Shown here: one piece after another, positions 53,884 to 64,000 of the stretch
Position numbering within the stretch: the first letter of the stretch is position 1
Layout of the letters: each line of letters starts with the position of its first letter
DNA from: Betaproteobacteria bacterium
GTDB lineage: Bacteria > Pseudomonadota > Gammaproteobacteria > Burkholderiales > Burkholderiaceae_A
NCBI GenBank assembly: GCA_028139135.1
Contig: JAOINB010000004.1
Coordinates: 1 to 64,000 of the forward strand
Reading direction: 5' to 3'
Length of the DNA: 64,000 nucleotides
Position numbers and translations under genes: made by a program
Notes under the pieces: generated by a model
What the model saw: the letters and a program-made list of their open reading frames with translations, nothing else
The model's database searches: none
Told to the model about the DNA's origin: nothing

Positions 53884-56226
53884 TTAGAATCTACAAATAA
53901 TACTATCTCTTTCAGGTCCTGTTGAAATCATAGGAATTGGTGTCTCAAGCACCGAAGCCAATCGATTCAAATAGTGCTGTGCATTTTTTGGCAATGAATT
54001 CCAGCAGTTCGCATCTTTCGTTGAACATTTCCATCCCTTAATTTGCTCATAGACGGGCTTACATCTGTTTGTATTGCCGAGAGCAGAACTAAAATTATCC
54101 CCATTTTCATATCTCACGCAGAAAAATATTTCTTCTAAATCGTCCAACACATCCAATTTTGTAATGCAAAGTCTAGAAATACCATTAATCTCAATTGACT
54201 TTTTCATAGCTACACAATCAAACCAACCAATTCTTCTCGGACGACCAGTTACAGAACCAAATTCAGCACCTTTGTCAGCAATTTTTCTTCCCAACTCGGA
54301 CATAATTTCAGTCGGGAGTGGGCCCTCCCCGACTCGAGTCACGTAAGCCTTGGCTATTCCTAAAACATCATTAAAGAATTTCGGGCCAATTCCAGATCCT
54401 GCTGCCGCTGCTCCTGCAACACAGTTACTACTGGTCACAAATGGATACGTTCCATGGTCTATATCCAGTAAAGTTCCCTGAGCACCTTCAAACAAAAATT
54501 TTTTTCCTTGTAGAAGACCTTGACGCAGTTCTCTCCCAATGTCTCCTGAAATATTGGATAAATATTTCGAATAGTCTTCAAATTCTGAACACACAGCGTC
54601 AACATTAAAATCACATTCGTTTACTTTACAACCATAAACATGCTTCAAAAGAAGCTTATGACGTGACATCAAACCTTCCAGTTTTCCTCGAAAGTAATCC
54701 ATGTTCCTGAGGTCAGATACTTTTAATCCTCTCCTGGCGATTTTATCCTCATACGCGGGGCCTATTCCTCGTTTCGTTGTGCCAATCTTCTCACTACCCA
54801 TATTTTCCTCATTAGCGCAATCGATCAGAATATGAGTCGGAAGCACTAAGGGGCAGGACGAACTAATCTTAAGCTTATCTAGTACTTTGAGCCCAAGTTT
54901 TTCGAGAGACTGTATTTCCTTGATCAAGTCTTTTGGGGACAAAACAACACCATTTCCAATATAGCAATCAACATGCTCATGCAAGACACCTGAAGGAATC
55001 AAGCTTAGAATTACGCGTGCACCTTCAACTACGAGGGTATGACCAGCGTTATGCCCTCCCTGAAACCTGATCACAGCATCAACGTTTTCAGTCAATAAAT
55101 CAACAACTTTTCCTTTACCCTCGTCACCCCATTGAGTTCCTACCACAACGAGAGTATTCTCGTTTGTAACTTTATTGAACAAATTGCTACTGGATTTTTT
55201 TCTATCGCTGACTAATGATTTTTTACTTGTAAGATTATTTAGTTTCTTGACGTCAAAACTAAAACCGACCGCTGGCCTAGAGTCGCCAGTTATAGTTTTA
55301 ACTTTTTCATACCTTCCTCCACGAACAATAGCCTCGTGCCATGCGCTCGTGTAGAGAGAAAACATTATACCTGTATGATAGTGATATCCATCCAAATCAG
55401 CAAGGTCTATAAAAATGTCCCAACCTGGACTGTCTAAAAATTTCTGATTTGATTTCACACTCTTTAGAAAATATGACAGTTCAGTAATAGACTCTTCTAT
55501 CAGTTTAGTTTTAGGTAAAGTTTCACGAGCCCGATCAAAAATATCAAACTCGCTACCTAAGCATCCATACAACTGCGATAGCACAACTAATGAATCGAGT
55601 GTCTTTTCCTTAATTAAATGCGATAATTTTTTAAGGCCAGTTACATTTTTACTTCTCAATAAATCAATTACTAATCTCTGGTTTTCTGCGAGTGAAATAT
55701 CATATTCGCACAAACCTAAAAATATTCCCCGGTGGGTAATATTGATTGTGCCGCTATTTATGTTTACAAGCTTTAGGGACTGTAAAGCGATTAGCTGTAC
55801 CTCGATATCATATTCAATACTATCTGCGCCAAAGATCTCGCATCCAAGTTGAAATTGTTCCCTTGAAGAGTACAAACCATCCGGTGTTGAATGTAAAACT
55901 AAACCACCATAACAATACCTAGAAACTGAAGGCATCTCCTTTTTAGTTTGCAACACATTATCCATCCTTGCAATCTGGGGAGTAATATCAGGTCTAATAC
56001 CTAAAAGTTCGCCCGAGAGAGGATCAAAAGTAGAAAAAATCCGAGAGTCAAATTTTTCGTTTTCGCTTAGTTGAAGAGATTTAATAAATTCTATTAACGA
56101 TGGAGTAACTAACAGGTAGCCTTTAGATCGGTAAAAATCCGTGAGAGTTCGCCTAAGAAACTCTATCCTTTCGGCATCGTCCGGATACATATCAAACGTG
56201 AACTCAGGAAGGGACCTTCTATCCAT
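53884..56226 (-). CDS. hisZ-purA: HisZ-PurA fusion: HisZ regulatory subunit of ATP phosphoribosyltransferase (N-terminal) fused to adenylosuccinate synthetase (C-terminal)
   Basis: Single 780-codon ORF. N-terminal ~330 aa 'MDRRSLPEFTFDMYPDDAERIEFLRRTLTDFYRSKGY...YHTGIMFSLYTSAWHEAIVRGGRYEKV' is HisZ; C-terminal ~430 aa 'NTLVVVGTQWGDEGKGKVVDLLTENVDAVIRFQGGHNAGHTLVVEG' is PurA. Confidence 0.93.
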   Translation of the reverse strand: MDRRSLPEFTFDMYPDDAERIEFLRRTLTDFYRSKGYLLVTPSLIEFIKSLQLSENEKFDSRIFSTFDPLSGELLGIRPDITPQIARMDNVLQTKKEMPSVSRYCYGGLVLHSTPDGLYSSREQFQLGCEIFGADSIEYDIEVQLIALQSLKLVNINSGTINITHRGIFLGLCEYDISLAENQRLVIDLLRSKNVTGLKKLSHLIKEKTLDSLVVLSQLYGCLGSEFDIFDRARETLPKTKLIEESITELSYFLKSVKSNQKFLDSPGWDIFIDLADLDGYHYHTGIMFSLYTSAWHEAIVRGGRYEKVKTITGDSRPAVGFSFDVKKLNNLTSKKSLVSDRKKSSSNLFNKVTNENTLVVVGTQWGDEGKGKVVDLLTENVDAVIRFQGGHNAGHTLVVEGARVILSLIPSGVLHEHVDCYIGNGVVLSPKDLIKEIQSLEKLGLKVLDKLKISSSCPLVLPTHILIDCANEENMGSEKIGTTKRGIGPAYEDKIARRGLKVSDLRNMDYFRGKLEGLMSRHKLLLKHVYGCKVNECDFNVDAVCSEFEDYSKYLSNISGDIGRELRQGLLQGKKFLFEGAQGTLLDIDHGTYPFVTSSNCVAGAAAAGSGIGPKFFNDVLGIAKAYVTRVGEGPLPTEIMSELGRKIADKGAEFGSVTGRPRRIGWFDCVAMKKSIEINGISRLCITKLDVLDDLEEIFFCVRYENGDNFSSALGNTNRCKPVYEQIKGWKCSTKDANCWNSLPKNAQHYLNRLASVLETPIPMISTGPERDSIICRF

Positions 56227-56254
56227 TTGAAGTTACGTACTTTCCTCTAGATTC

Positions 56255-57130
56255 CTAGTTTCCACCCTTATTAGACTTGAAAAATTGGAAAAAATCAGAA
56301 TTTGGATCGGTAATAATTAAATCTGAGCCGCTTTTAAAGCTTTCTCTGTAAGCTTTAAGGCTCCTATAGAACTCAGCAAACTCAGGGTCCTCACCAAAAG
56401 CATTTGCATATGCTGATGCTGCTTTAGCGTCACCTATTCCTTTAATATCCTGGGCCTGCTTGTATGCTTGCGCAAGAAGTCCGACCCTCTGTCGGTCAGC
56501 GTTGGCCCTGATTTTTTCAGCCTCAGCCGCACCTTCCGATCTCCTTTCACTCGCTATTGCCTTCCGCTCAGATTCCATCCTCCTGAAAACCGAGTCCCGA
56601 ATTTCATCCGCGAATTCAACTTTTCTGAGCCTGACGTCCACGATTCTTACACCAATTTGGGTTGCGTCTTCAGCAACTCTTCGTGTAACGCTCTCCATTA
56701 CTTCCTCACGTTCACCAGAGATAACATCGTTAACTGTCCTGGTAGCAATCTCATTATTTAGACCGTCACGCAACGCTCGGGAAATTCTATCATTCGCGCT
56801 TGCAACTCTTCCCGCAACACTAGTGTAGAAAAGCTTCGCATCGTCGATACGCCATTTTACATACGTGTCGACAACAACATTTTGCTTCTCTTTGGTTATA
56901 AACCTATCAGCATCAGGGGTATCAATCGTTAGGGTTCTTTTTTCAAGATAGATAATATTTTGTAATGGTTGGGGTAATTTAAAATATAGCCCCGGCTCAT
57001 TAACAACTTTTTTAATTTCCCCAAGTGCAAAAACCAGTGCAAACTGTCTCTGGTCAACAATGAAAAGGCAGGATGAAATCAACCAAACCGTTCCTAGTAA
57101 AAAAACTGCAATAGTAATAATTTTGTTCAT
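56255..57130 (-). CDS. hflC: FtsH protease modulator HflC
   Basis: SPFH protein; VDQRQFALVFALGEIKKVVNEPGLYFKLPQPLQNI. Confidence 0.95.
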   Translation of the reverse strand: MNKIITIAVFLLGTVWLISSCLFIVDQRQFALVFALGEIKKVVNEPGLYFKLPQPLQNIIYLEKRTLTIDTPDADRFITKEKQNVVVDTYVKWRIDDAKLFYTSVAGRVASANDRISRALRDGLNNEIATRTVNDVISGEREEVMESVTRRVAEDATQIGVRIVDVRLRKVEFADEIRDSVFRRMESERKAIASERRSEGAAEAEKIRANADRQRVGLLAQAYKQAQDIKGIGDAKAASAYANAFGEDPEFAEFYRSLKAYRESFKSGSDLIITDPNSDFFQFFKSNKGGN

Positions 57131-57149
57131 AATATGGAAATCACCTCGC

Positions 57150-58472
57150 CTATCTCAGCCTGTCTCTTAAATTATTTAGAGCACCATTCCTACCCTCACC
57201 AACAATATTCCGCACAGTAGAACCAATATTCTGACCTGATGAGTTAGCCGTAGCCTGGTTGGTCTGTTGATTTGAATTATTGATGCCCGAGGTACCTCCG
57301 CCTGAACCTTGCTCCCTTATCAACTTATCGAGTGGAAGATACAACAAATTGCTACCAGATTTATTCTCAACCATTACTTTACTAACATTCGATAACACTT
57401 CTTGCATAGACTCGAGATAAAGCCTCTCTCTAGTAACTCTTGGGGCGCTTTTGTATTCTTTAACCAACTTTTTAAATCTTTCACTATCTCCTTCTGCAGT
57501 GGCAATTACCCTTTCCTGGTAACCCTGAGCCTCTTCAACCAGACGAAAAGCTGCACCCCTCGCCCTCGGAATAACATCGTTGGCATAAGCCTGGCCTTCA
57601 TTTTTTGTTTTTTCAGCATCCTGAGCCGCTTTTATCGCATCGCTAAAGGCAGCCTGAACCTCCTCTGGTGGCTGAACATTTTGGATAGTAAGATTTACAA
57701 CGGTGATCCCCGATTCGTAGCGATCGGCTATTTTTTGGGTGATGTTTAGTGCTTCTCTACTTATCGCCTCTTTGTTTTCATAAAGCACCTGGTCGGCAAT
57801 GCTTCGACCGACAACCTCTCTCATAGCTGTTTCAGCACCTTGTCTAACGATATCATCAGGCCTCGCATTGTTAAACACATACGCCTCAGGATTTCCTATT
57901 CTATACTGCACAGCAAACTGGACGTCAACAATATTTTCATCACTTGTTAGCATAAGGGAGTCTCTGGCAGAAGTTTGAGCCTGATTACTTCTAACTCCAA
58001 CCGTTGTTTGCCTCAATTGAGCAAAATTTACATTTTCATGAGAATCAATTGGATAAGGAACTCTCCAGTTAAAGCCAGCGTTTGCAGAATATTTGTACTC
58101 TCCAAAACGTAAAACTAACGCGGTATTCCCTTCTTCAACAATGTAGAAGCCCGACGCTAACCACAGAAAAACAAAACCGATTATTCCACCAATTGCGAAT
58201 TTTTTGTCAAGGTTGATCGTAGGCATTCCACCTGAAGGCCCCCCGGGGTTCGGATTCCAGTTCCCGTTACCTCTAGGCTTTTTCGAACTCCCAAACAGCG
58301 AACCAAGTTTTCTGTTAAAATCTCGCCAGACTTCCTCAAGGTCGGGAGGCTCATCACCCCCACCACGAGGAGGCCTCCGAGGTGGCGGCTTGCTCCCACC
58401 ATTTACATTATCGTCTTTTTCCTCAGAACGATCGTCAGATGCTTTTCCCCATTTAGGGTCTTCGATTCCCAT
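57150..58472 (-). CDS. hflK: FtsH protease modulator HflK
   Basis: Gly/Pro-rich N-terminus, TM, 'FYIVEEGNTALVLRFGEYKYSANAGFNWRVPYPID'. Confidence 0.95.
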   Translation of the reverse strand: MGIEDPKWGKASDDRSEEKDDNVNGGSKPPPRRPPRGGGDEPPDLEEVWRDFNRKLGSLFGSSKKPRGNGNWNPNPGGPSGGMPTINLDKKFAIGGIIGFVFLWLASGFYIVEEGNTALVLRFGEYKYSANAGFNWRVPYPIDSHENVNFAQLRQTTVGVRSNQAQTSARDSLMLTSDENIVDVQFAVQYRIGNPEAYVFNNARPDDIVRQGAETAMREVVGRSIADQVLYENKEAISREALNITQKIADRYESGITVVNLTIQNVQPPEEVQAAFSDAIKAAQDAEKTKNEGQAYANDVIPRARGAAFRLVEEAQGYQERVIATAEGDSERFKKLVKEYKSAPRVTRERLYLESMQEVLSNVSKVMVENKSGSNLLYLPLDKLIREQGSGGGTSGINNSNQQTNQATANSSGQNIGSTVRNIVGEGRNGALNNLRDRLR

Positions 58473-58519
58473 AATACTCCATGTCCATAAAGTGTTATCT
58501 ACTAATAGATATGTCTCAA

Positions 58520-59689
58520 CTAAAATAGTGACTCTGGTTTGGGAGAATAGTTCTCCTTCAAATAATCATCCCCTTCCGCACTTTGAGGCTCAAATCTACT
58601 AGAGGCACCCGCTGGATAATAACATTTTTCTCGCAAATTTTTTTGTTCACTAATAGCTTTTTTTAAAAGACTTAAACCGTTGTTTTTTTGTGCACTTACA
58701 TAAACATCTTTTATCCTACCATATTGATCACGCCTTACGCCTGGTTCGCCTCCAATTAGATCAATTTTATTGAACATATTTATCATCGGTATATTTTGGG
58801 TGCCAACCTCCTTCAAAACCTCAATAACATCTCGGAATTTCTGCTCCCATAAACAGTCGCTTCTGTCGATAACATGAATCAATAAATCGGCGTTAACAGC
58901 TTCAGAAAGTGTTGCCTTAAATGACTCGATTAAAGCGTGCGGTAAATCTTTTATAAAACCTACAGTATCAGAAAGAACGAAATAATTTTGACCCTCTAAA
59001 AAAACTCTCCTTGTTGTCGTATCAAGCGTTGCAAATAATTGATTTGCAGCATACACATCCGCTTTTGCAAAAACATTAAACAATGTTGACTTTCCCGAAT
59101 TAGTGTACCCGACAAGTGAGACATTGTAAGCGCCCCTCTTCTCCCTTGATTTTCTTCTATTTCTGCATTGATCCGAAAATCGTACCAATTGATCATTTAA
59201 CCGTTTAACTCTTTTGGTAATCAATCGTCTATCAGTTTCCAACTGGGTTTCCCCTGGGCCGCGAAGGCCAATTCCTCCCCTCTGTCTCTCAAGGTGAGAC
59301 CAACCACGAACCAATCTGGTGGAAAGATATTTTAATTGAGCCATTTCAACCTGAAGTTTCCCCTCTTTAGTTCTTGCTCGGTTCGCAAAAATATCCAAAA
59401 TTAAGGCAACTCTATCTATTACTCGGCACTTCAAGAATATGGTTAGATTTCTTTGCTGTATCGGACTTAGGGGCTCGGAAAATATAATCAATTCTACGCA
59501 ACTCTTTTTACAATGAATTTGAAGCTCATTTGCCTTTCCCTTGGAAAGAAAAAGAGATGAGTGAACTTTATTTTTCTTTGATTCAAACAAAAATTCCACG
59601 CGACACCCCGCCGAGTGGGCTAAAGAAATCATTTCCTGGTTATCTTTGGGTCGATCATTATTTATTTCCAGAATGCTAACCAGTCCCAC
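58520..59689 (-). CDS. hflX: GTPase HflX
   Basis: LKYLSTRLVRGWSHLERQRGGIGLRGPGETQLETDRR, VGYTNSGKSTLFNVF. Confidence 0.96.
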   Translation of the reverse strand: MGLVSILEINNDRPKDNQEMISLAHSAGCRVEFLFESKKNKVHSSLFLSKGKANELQIHCKKSCVELIIFSEPLSPIQQRNLTIFLKCRVIDRVALILDIFANRARTKEGKLQVEMAQLKYLSTRLVRGWSHLERQRGGIGLRGPGETQLETDRRLITKRVKRLNDQLVRFSDQCRNRRKSREKRGAYNVSLVGYTNSGKSTLFNVFAKADVYAANQLFATLDTTTRRVFLEGQNYFVLSDTVGFIKDLPHALIESFKATLSEAVNADLLIHVIDRSDCLWEQKFRDVIEVLKEVGTQNIPMINMFNKIDLIGGEPGVRRDQYGRIKDVYVSAQKNNGLSLLKKAISEQKNLREKCYYPAGASSRFEPQSAEGDDYLKENYSPKPESLF

Positions 59690-59796
59690 TCTGCTTCTTC
59701 CCTCTAACCGTTCTATGGTGAGGTTTTGATCGTGTAAGGGGGCGTTACTCAGAGAGCCACCTTATAGTAATGGAAACCAATTTTTGGTTTTGACTT

Positions 59797-60036
59797 TTAT
59801 TCATCTATAACAATGGATTTTGCCGGAACTATTGTGGAAACTGCATGTTTATAGACCAGTTGAACAACACTGCTCTTGAGGAGGATCACATATTGATCAA
59901 AAGACTCTACCTGACCCTGCAATTTTATCCCGTTTACCAAAAAAACAGAAACTTGAACCTTTTCCTTTCTTAAAGTATTCAAGAAAGGGTCCTGGAGGCT
60001 GTGTAATTTCGCTTGTTTTGTTTCTTTTTTTTCCAT
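59797..60036 (-). CDS. hfq: RNA chaperone Hfq
   Basis: [58 protein letters not shown]. Confidence 0.98.
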   Translation of the reverse strand: MEKKETKQAKLHSLQDPFLNTLRKEKVQVSVFLVNGIKLQGQVESFDQYVILLKSSVVQLVYKHAVSTIVPAKSIVIDE

Positions 60037-60072
60037 ACCCTAGTGTAAATCAAATTCCTGCATCCTTGACTC

Positions 60073-61422
60073 TTATTTGGGTTTTAAATATGGATTCGTT
60101 GAATTTCGCAAGGTAATTCGCAATGGTGTTCCGATCATTTTACATTCTTGCCTAAACCCATTTTCAAGATATTTTACATAATCTTTATTTAGGTGCTTGA
60201 GACCGCTGCCATGGATAACAATTACTGGTGGGTTTTTCCCCCCCTGATGGGCATATCTCAATTTCGGCCTAAAGCCACTCTTAACAGGTGGGGGATGCCT
60301 TGAAATAAGTTGACGCAAAGTAGAGTTCAACATGCTAGTAGAAATTTCTGTAAATGCAGCATCATAAGCATTTCGAACAGACACCATTAACTCTCTAATA
60401 CCAAAACCCTTAACAGCAGAAAAAAAATGCATGTTAGCCCATTGCAGGAATCTCAGTTTCCTGTCGATACTAATTTTAAATGATGACTTGTCATTAACAT
60501 TAATTTTATCCCACTTATTAACACCTACAACTAGCGCACAACCAGACAACTGAACTAAGGAGGCAATGTGTAGATCTTGATCGGTAATGCCTTGTGACCC
60601 ATCCAAAACCAGGATTACGACATTAGACTGTTTGATAATTTCAAGGGTTTTGATAACTACAAATTTTTCTAATAAATCCGATATTTTTGTTTTTTTTCTA
60701 ATCCCAGCTGTGTCGACCAGAGTATAACATCCGTTGTTCCAGGTAAAGGGAATTCTTACCGTATCTCGAGTAGTGCCCGGCATATCACAAGTAACAACTC
60801 TCTCCTCTCCAAGCAATTTATTTACGGTAGTTGATTTTCCAACGTTAGGCCTACCAATAATGGCAAGTGAAATTCTACCAAAATCTTTTCCCTGCTCATC
60901 CTTGTTCAATTTATTTGTTGATAACCTTAGGCACAAACTTTTTTTTACTTCTCGCAACAGCTCACCAATGCCATCGCCATGGGAGGAAGAAATAGCAACC
61001 AACCGCTCAAATCCTAGTTCATGAAACTCAGCCAAATGAACTGCATCAGTCATCCCCTCTAATTTGTTTACGCCAACCAAAACCAGTTTGTCAATTTTTC
61101 GAAGCTCTCTGGCTATCTCGATATCTGAGGAACAAAGTCCGGTTCTACCATCGACTAAAAAAATCACGCAGTCGCCCTGAAACATTGCTTGTTGGATTTG
61201 CAAGTCTATTTTTTTCTCTAAATCACTTGAAATTTGACCCAATATACCAGCAGTATCAATCGCAAAAAAATCCACGCCATTTTGCGTGCACCTCCCATAC
61301 TTCCGGTCTCGTGTAACCCCTGGTTTGTCATAAACCAGAGCATCACGTGATTTTGTGAGACGATTAAAAAGAGTTGACTTTCCGACATTCGGTCGACCTA
61401 TGATCGGAACTATAGGCAGCAT
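60073..61422 (-). CDS. der: Ribosome biogenesis GTPase Der
   Basis: Two G domains: GRPNVGKSTLFNRLT and GRPNVGKSTTVNKLLG; KH-like C-terminus. Confidence 0.98.
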   Translation of the reverse strand: MLPIVPIIGRPNVGKSTLFNRLTKSRDALVYDKPGVTRDRKYGRCTQNGVDFFAIDTAGILGQISSDLEKKIDLQIQQAMFQGDCVIFLVDGRTGLCSSDIEIARELRKIDKLVLVGVNKLEGMTDAVHLAEFHELGFERLVAISSSHGDGIGELLREVKKSLCLRLSTNKLNKDEQGKDFGRISLAIIGRPNVGKSTTVNKLLGEERVVTCDMPGTTRDTVRIPFTWNNGCYTLVDTAGIRKKTKISDLLEKFVVIKTLEIIKQSNVVILVLDGSQGITDQDLHIASLVQLSGCALVVGVNKWDKINVNDKSSFKISIDRKLRFLQWANMHFFSAVKGFGIRELMVSVRNAYDAAFTEISTSMLNSTLRQLISRHPPPVKSGFRPKLRYAHQGGKNPPVIVIHGSGLKHLNKDYVKYLENGFRQECKMIGTPLRITLRNSTNPYLKPK

Positions 61423-61425
61423 TTA

Positions 61426-62610
61426 TTACTCGCGTTTTTTTATCAGTATCGTGTGACCATCTACATCAGTTATCAACAAACCAGATCCAGTTACTATGAA
61501 ACTGACAATATCTGATTTCCGCTTTAAATCGTACCTACTTATCGTATTCCCGTCCAGTATCGAAAGTCCGTGCAAAATACCAAACGAGTCAGTTACCCAA
61601 ACAGAACCATCCCAAATTATTGGTTTCGATAAGTCACGGTACCGTAGCTCTTCGTTTCTCCAGACCTCTACATTTTCTTCTCTGTTAAATAACTTAACTT
61701 CGTCTTTCAATCCAACGGTTGCGGCAAGCGGAAATTTAAAGAAGCCTGGGGACAAAATTTTTTCGGAATTTTCCCATTCAACATCACCCGTACCTTTACT
61801 CACACACACTAATTTTGTTTGATACACACTAGTACAAATTTCTTGGTTATCCAAAAAAGGCACGCCTAATAAATCCACAATTCTTTCTACCTCATTTTGA
61901 CCTTTTGGGAAAGCTAATCTTTTTTGCCATATAACAGACCCGGTTTTCGAATTAAGTAAAATAAGTTCGCCTCCAGCTAAATTGACAGCAAGATTTTTTT
62001 TGATTGTTGTTAATCCTGTACTCTCATCTCCCACAAATCCCATGTCCGACTGTGCATGCAAAATTAAGGGAATGGTTCTTTTTGAAATACTCCATAGCAA
62101 TTTACCGCCCACCTTATCGTATGCAAGAACTTTATTATCCTCTTGCCTAACAATTACTCCTAATTCTCCTATTTTTGGAGCCATCCTCACAATTCCGTTT
62201 AGTTGAGTGGACCACAAAACCTTGTTTTTGGAGTTAAAAAACATTAACTTCCCATCAGCAGAGACAAAAGCAAAGTTATAGGAGCCCTCGTCTACCTCTA
62301 CCCCTATCTGGGACAATGATCGGACCCCCAGTTCAATTCTCTCTTCAATTTGACCGGTAGCCAGTTTCAGAATCGTAACTACTCCGTTTCTAGCCGGAAT
62401 AATGACATTCTCTCCCAAAACTGTTGGGACCGTCACTAAGGAAATATCCCTTGCGTCTAGTCGAGTTTTGTTTTCGAAAGTCCAAACTTTTTCGACAAAA
62501 ACCATTTGTTCAAATGGGAGGAGTGAGCTTGGTTTAATTCTCTCTTTACCAAAAAAAGAACAACCAGCCACTACAAAAAAAATATTGATTAACCAAAAAT
62601 ATTTCAACAC
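61426..62610 (-). CDS. bamB: Outer membrane assembly factor BamB
   Basis: Lipoprotein signal 'INIFFVVAGCSF', PQQ/beta-propeller repeats, position next to der. Confidence 0.92.
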   Translation of the reverse strand: MLKYFWLINIFFVVAGCSFFGKERIKPSSLLPFEQMVFVEKVWTFENKTRLDARDISLVTVPTVLGENVIIPARNGVVTILKLATGQIEERIELGVRSLSQIGVEVDEGSYNFAFVSADGKLMFFNSKNKVLWSTQLNGIVRMAPKIGELGVIVRQEDNKVLAYDKVGGKLLWSISKRTIPLILHAQSDMGFVGDESTGLTTIKKNLAVNLAGGELILLNSKTGSVIWQKRLAFPKGQNEVERIVDLLGVPFLDNQEICTSVYQTKLVCVSKGTGDVEWENSEKILSPGFFKFPLAATVGLKDEVKLFNREENVEVWRNEELRYRDLSKPIIWDGSVWVTDSFGILHGLSILDGNTISRYDLKRKSDIVSFIVTGSGLLITDVDGHTILIKKRE

Positions 62611-62614
62611 GTAT

Positions 62615-63274
62615 TTATTCTTTGTTAATTTTTAATTCCCCGATAGAAGCATCTATAGTAGCCAATTTCCTACTGATAAATCTGCTCACATCACTATTAC
62701 TCGGATTCGCATTATAAAAGCTCAGCGCTCTTAACCAGTCTTTTTTAGCGGATTCGAAATCCCCTAGTGATGCAAAAGCGTCACCTCTCCTATCGATAAC
62801 AATTCCAACCCAATGATCAGGGATAATTTCGGGAATAATTTCGATGACTTCTCCCGGACGATTTAAGTCAAGCAAAATGTTGCTTAACCGAACAATTGCC
62901 AACCACTTGACTTGTGAATTTTTAGTGAGTTCGCCCAGAATTGAAACAGCTTTATCTCGCTGGCCATCAGAGATTAATGACTTTACGATTAAAAGCCCAG
63001 CAAGACCAGCCTGAAGGGTATTAGGATAATCGTCAGATATTTCTTGATATAAACGAAGGGCGATATCTGTGTTCTGCGCCTCTACGTTTTTCTCCAAATT
63101 GGTTAAAATTTTAGAAGCTTTGTCTTTATTGTAGTTATTCCATAACTTCCATCCGTTTACAGAGGCTACTATCAGAAATAATACTATCAGGCTAGTCGTA
63201 ATCCATTTCCCGTTCGCTTTCCAAAATGCTTTTAAATTTTGCATCTGTTCCTGTTGTTCTAAATCTTCTCTCAT
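62615..63274 (-). CDS. YfgM-like TPR membrane protein
   Basis: 'REDLEQQEQMQNLKAFWKANGKWITTSLIVLFLIVASVNGWKLWNNY' N-terminus; between bamB and hisS. Confidence 0.9.
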   Translation of the reverse strand: MREDLEQQEQMQNLKAFWKANGKWITTSLIVLFLIVASVNGWKLWNNYNKDKASKILTNLEKNVEAQNTDIALRLYQEISDDYPNTLQAGLAGLLIVKSLISDGQRDKAVSILGELTKNSQVKWLAIVRLSNILLDLNRPGEVIEIIPEIIPDHWVGIVIDRRGDAFASLGDFESAKKDWLRALSFYNANPSNSDVSRFISRKLATIDASIGELKINKE

Positions 63275-64000
63275 TGCGATCCGTTCTCACTTTCATTTTT
63301 AATTTTACGCAAAAACTCTACCATCTCAACATAGGGCACTCTTCTCTGGTGGACTTCACCCTCCTCCCTACTCAACCATCTCACACTTACATTTCCTGTT
63401 TTTAGTTCCTCTTCCCCAAAAATACCTAGAAACTCGGCATTGTTTCTAAAAGCCCTCTTCACTTGTGTCTTCAAACTCGCATCAGTTAAATCAACTTTTA
63501 CCGACATTCCCGCTTTTCTGACTTGTTCTGCCAGTTTCATTGCTATTACCTTTGCGTCCCTGCCTGTATGAGCGAAATACAAATCGAGAAATGCCTCTTT
63601 ATGCTCAGGAGAATTTGCTTCAAATATTTCCACCAGTCTTTCCATGCCAAGTGCGAACCCACAAGCCCCTGCAGGCGCCCCTCCCAGTAATGGGAAAAGG
63701 CTGTCGTATCGACCTCCTCCACACACAGTGTCTTGAGCTCCTAAGCCACTAACCTTCCATTCGAAAACTGTTGAGTTGTAGTAATCAAGTCCTCTGACAA
63801 GCTTAAGGTCTACATCATAACTGATCTTATAGCCATCCAATAAGGACAACAAATTTTCAAAATGGGTTTTAGATGCCTTTCCCAAAAAATCTGTGATTTT
63901 GGGCGCATCATCCTTTAATTTTTCTAAATTATCATTTTTTGAGTCCAGAATTCGGAGAGGGTTTCTTTTCAATCTTTTTAAATTCTCGTTATCTAAAATT
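63271..64000 (-). CDS. hisS: Histidyl-tRNA synthetase, C-terminal part (runs off the window)
   Basis: LVRGLDYYNSTVFEWKVSGLGAQDTVCGGGRYDSL, CGFALGMERLVE; frame remains open to the window end (ILDNENLKRLKRNPLRILDSK). Confidence 0.96.
   Translation of the reverse strand, partial: ILDNENLKRLKRNPLRILDSKNDNLEKLKDDAPKITDFLGKASKTHFENLLSLLDGYKISYDVDLKLVRGLDYYNSTVFEWKVSGLGAQDTVCGGGRYDSLFPLLGGAPAGACGFALGMERLVEIFEANSPEHKEAFLDLYFAHTGRDAKVIAMKLAEQVRKAGMSVKVDLTDASLKTQVKRAFRNNAEFLGIFGEEELKTGNVSVRWLSREEGEVHQRRVPYVEMVEFLRKIKNESENGSQ

Overview
This window is an AT-rich, densely packed core-genome segment. Gene order (gltX-aroC-MFS-leuCDB-asd-truA-trpFBA-accD-folC-dedD-cvpA-purF; ffs-dnaX-ybaB-recR; trxA-rho-rpmE2; rplS-trmD-rimM-rpsP; hisS-TPR-bamB-der-hfq-hflXKC-hisZ/purA-rnr-rlmB) and the Rho sequence suggest a streamlined betaproteobacterium (Burkholderiales-like; inferred from recall, not searched). 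I found no prophage, IS element, CRISPR array or defence island. The unusual signals are in the expression and architecture of housekeeping genes: (1) hisZ and purA form one continuous 780-codon ORF; (2) dnaX appears to start at an AUU codon with a good Shine-Dalgarno, immediately downstream of a 4.5S RNA gene missing from the ORF track; (3) an A10 tract in dnaX lies exactly after clamp-loader domain III, and both shifted frames stop within 14 codons, which resembles a slippage-made gamma subunit; (4) rpiA is split by an A11 tract that needs one extra A to restore the conserved N-terminus; (5) pstC is a second AUU-start candidate, preceded by a strong intrinsic-terminator-like hairpin between pstS and pstC; (6) a T19 homopolymer lies upstream of the 4.5S gene. 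Four tRNAs (His, Arg, Pro, Leu) were read from the sequence. All product calls are from protein motif recognition without database searches.
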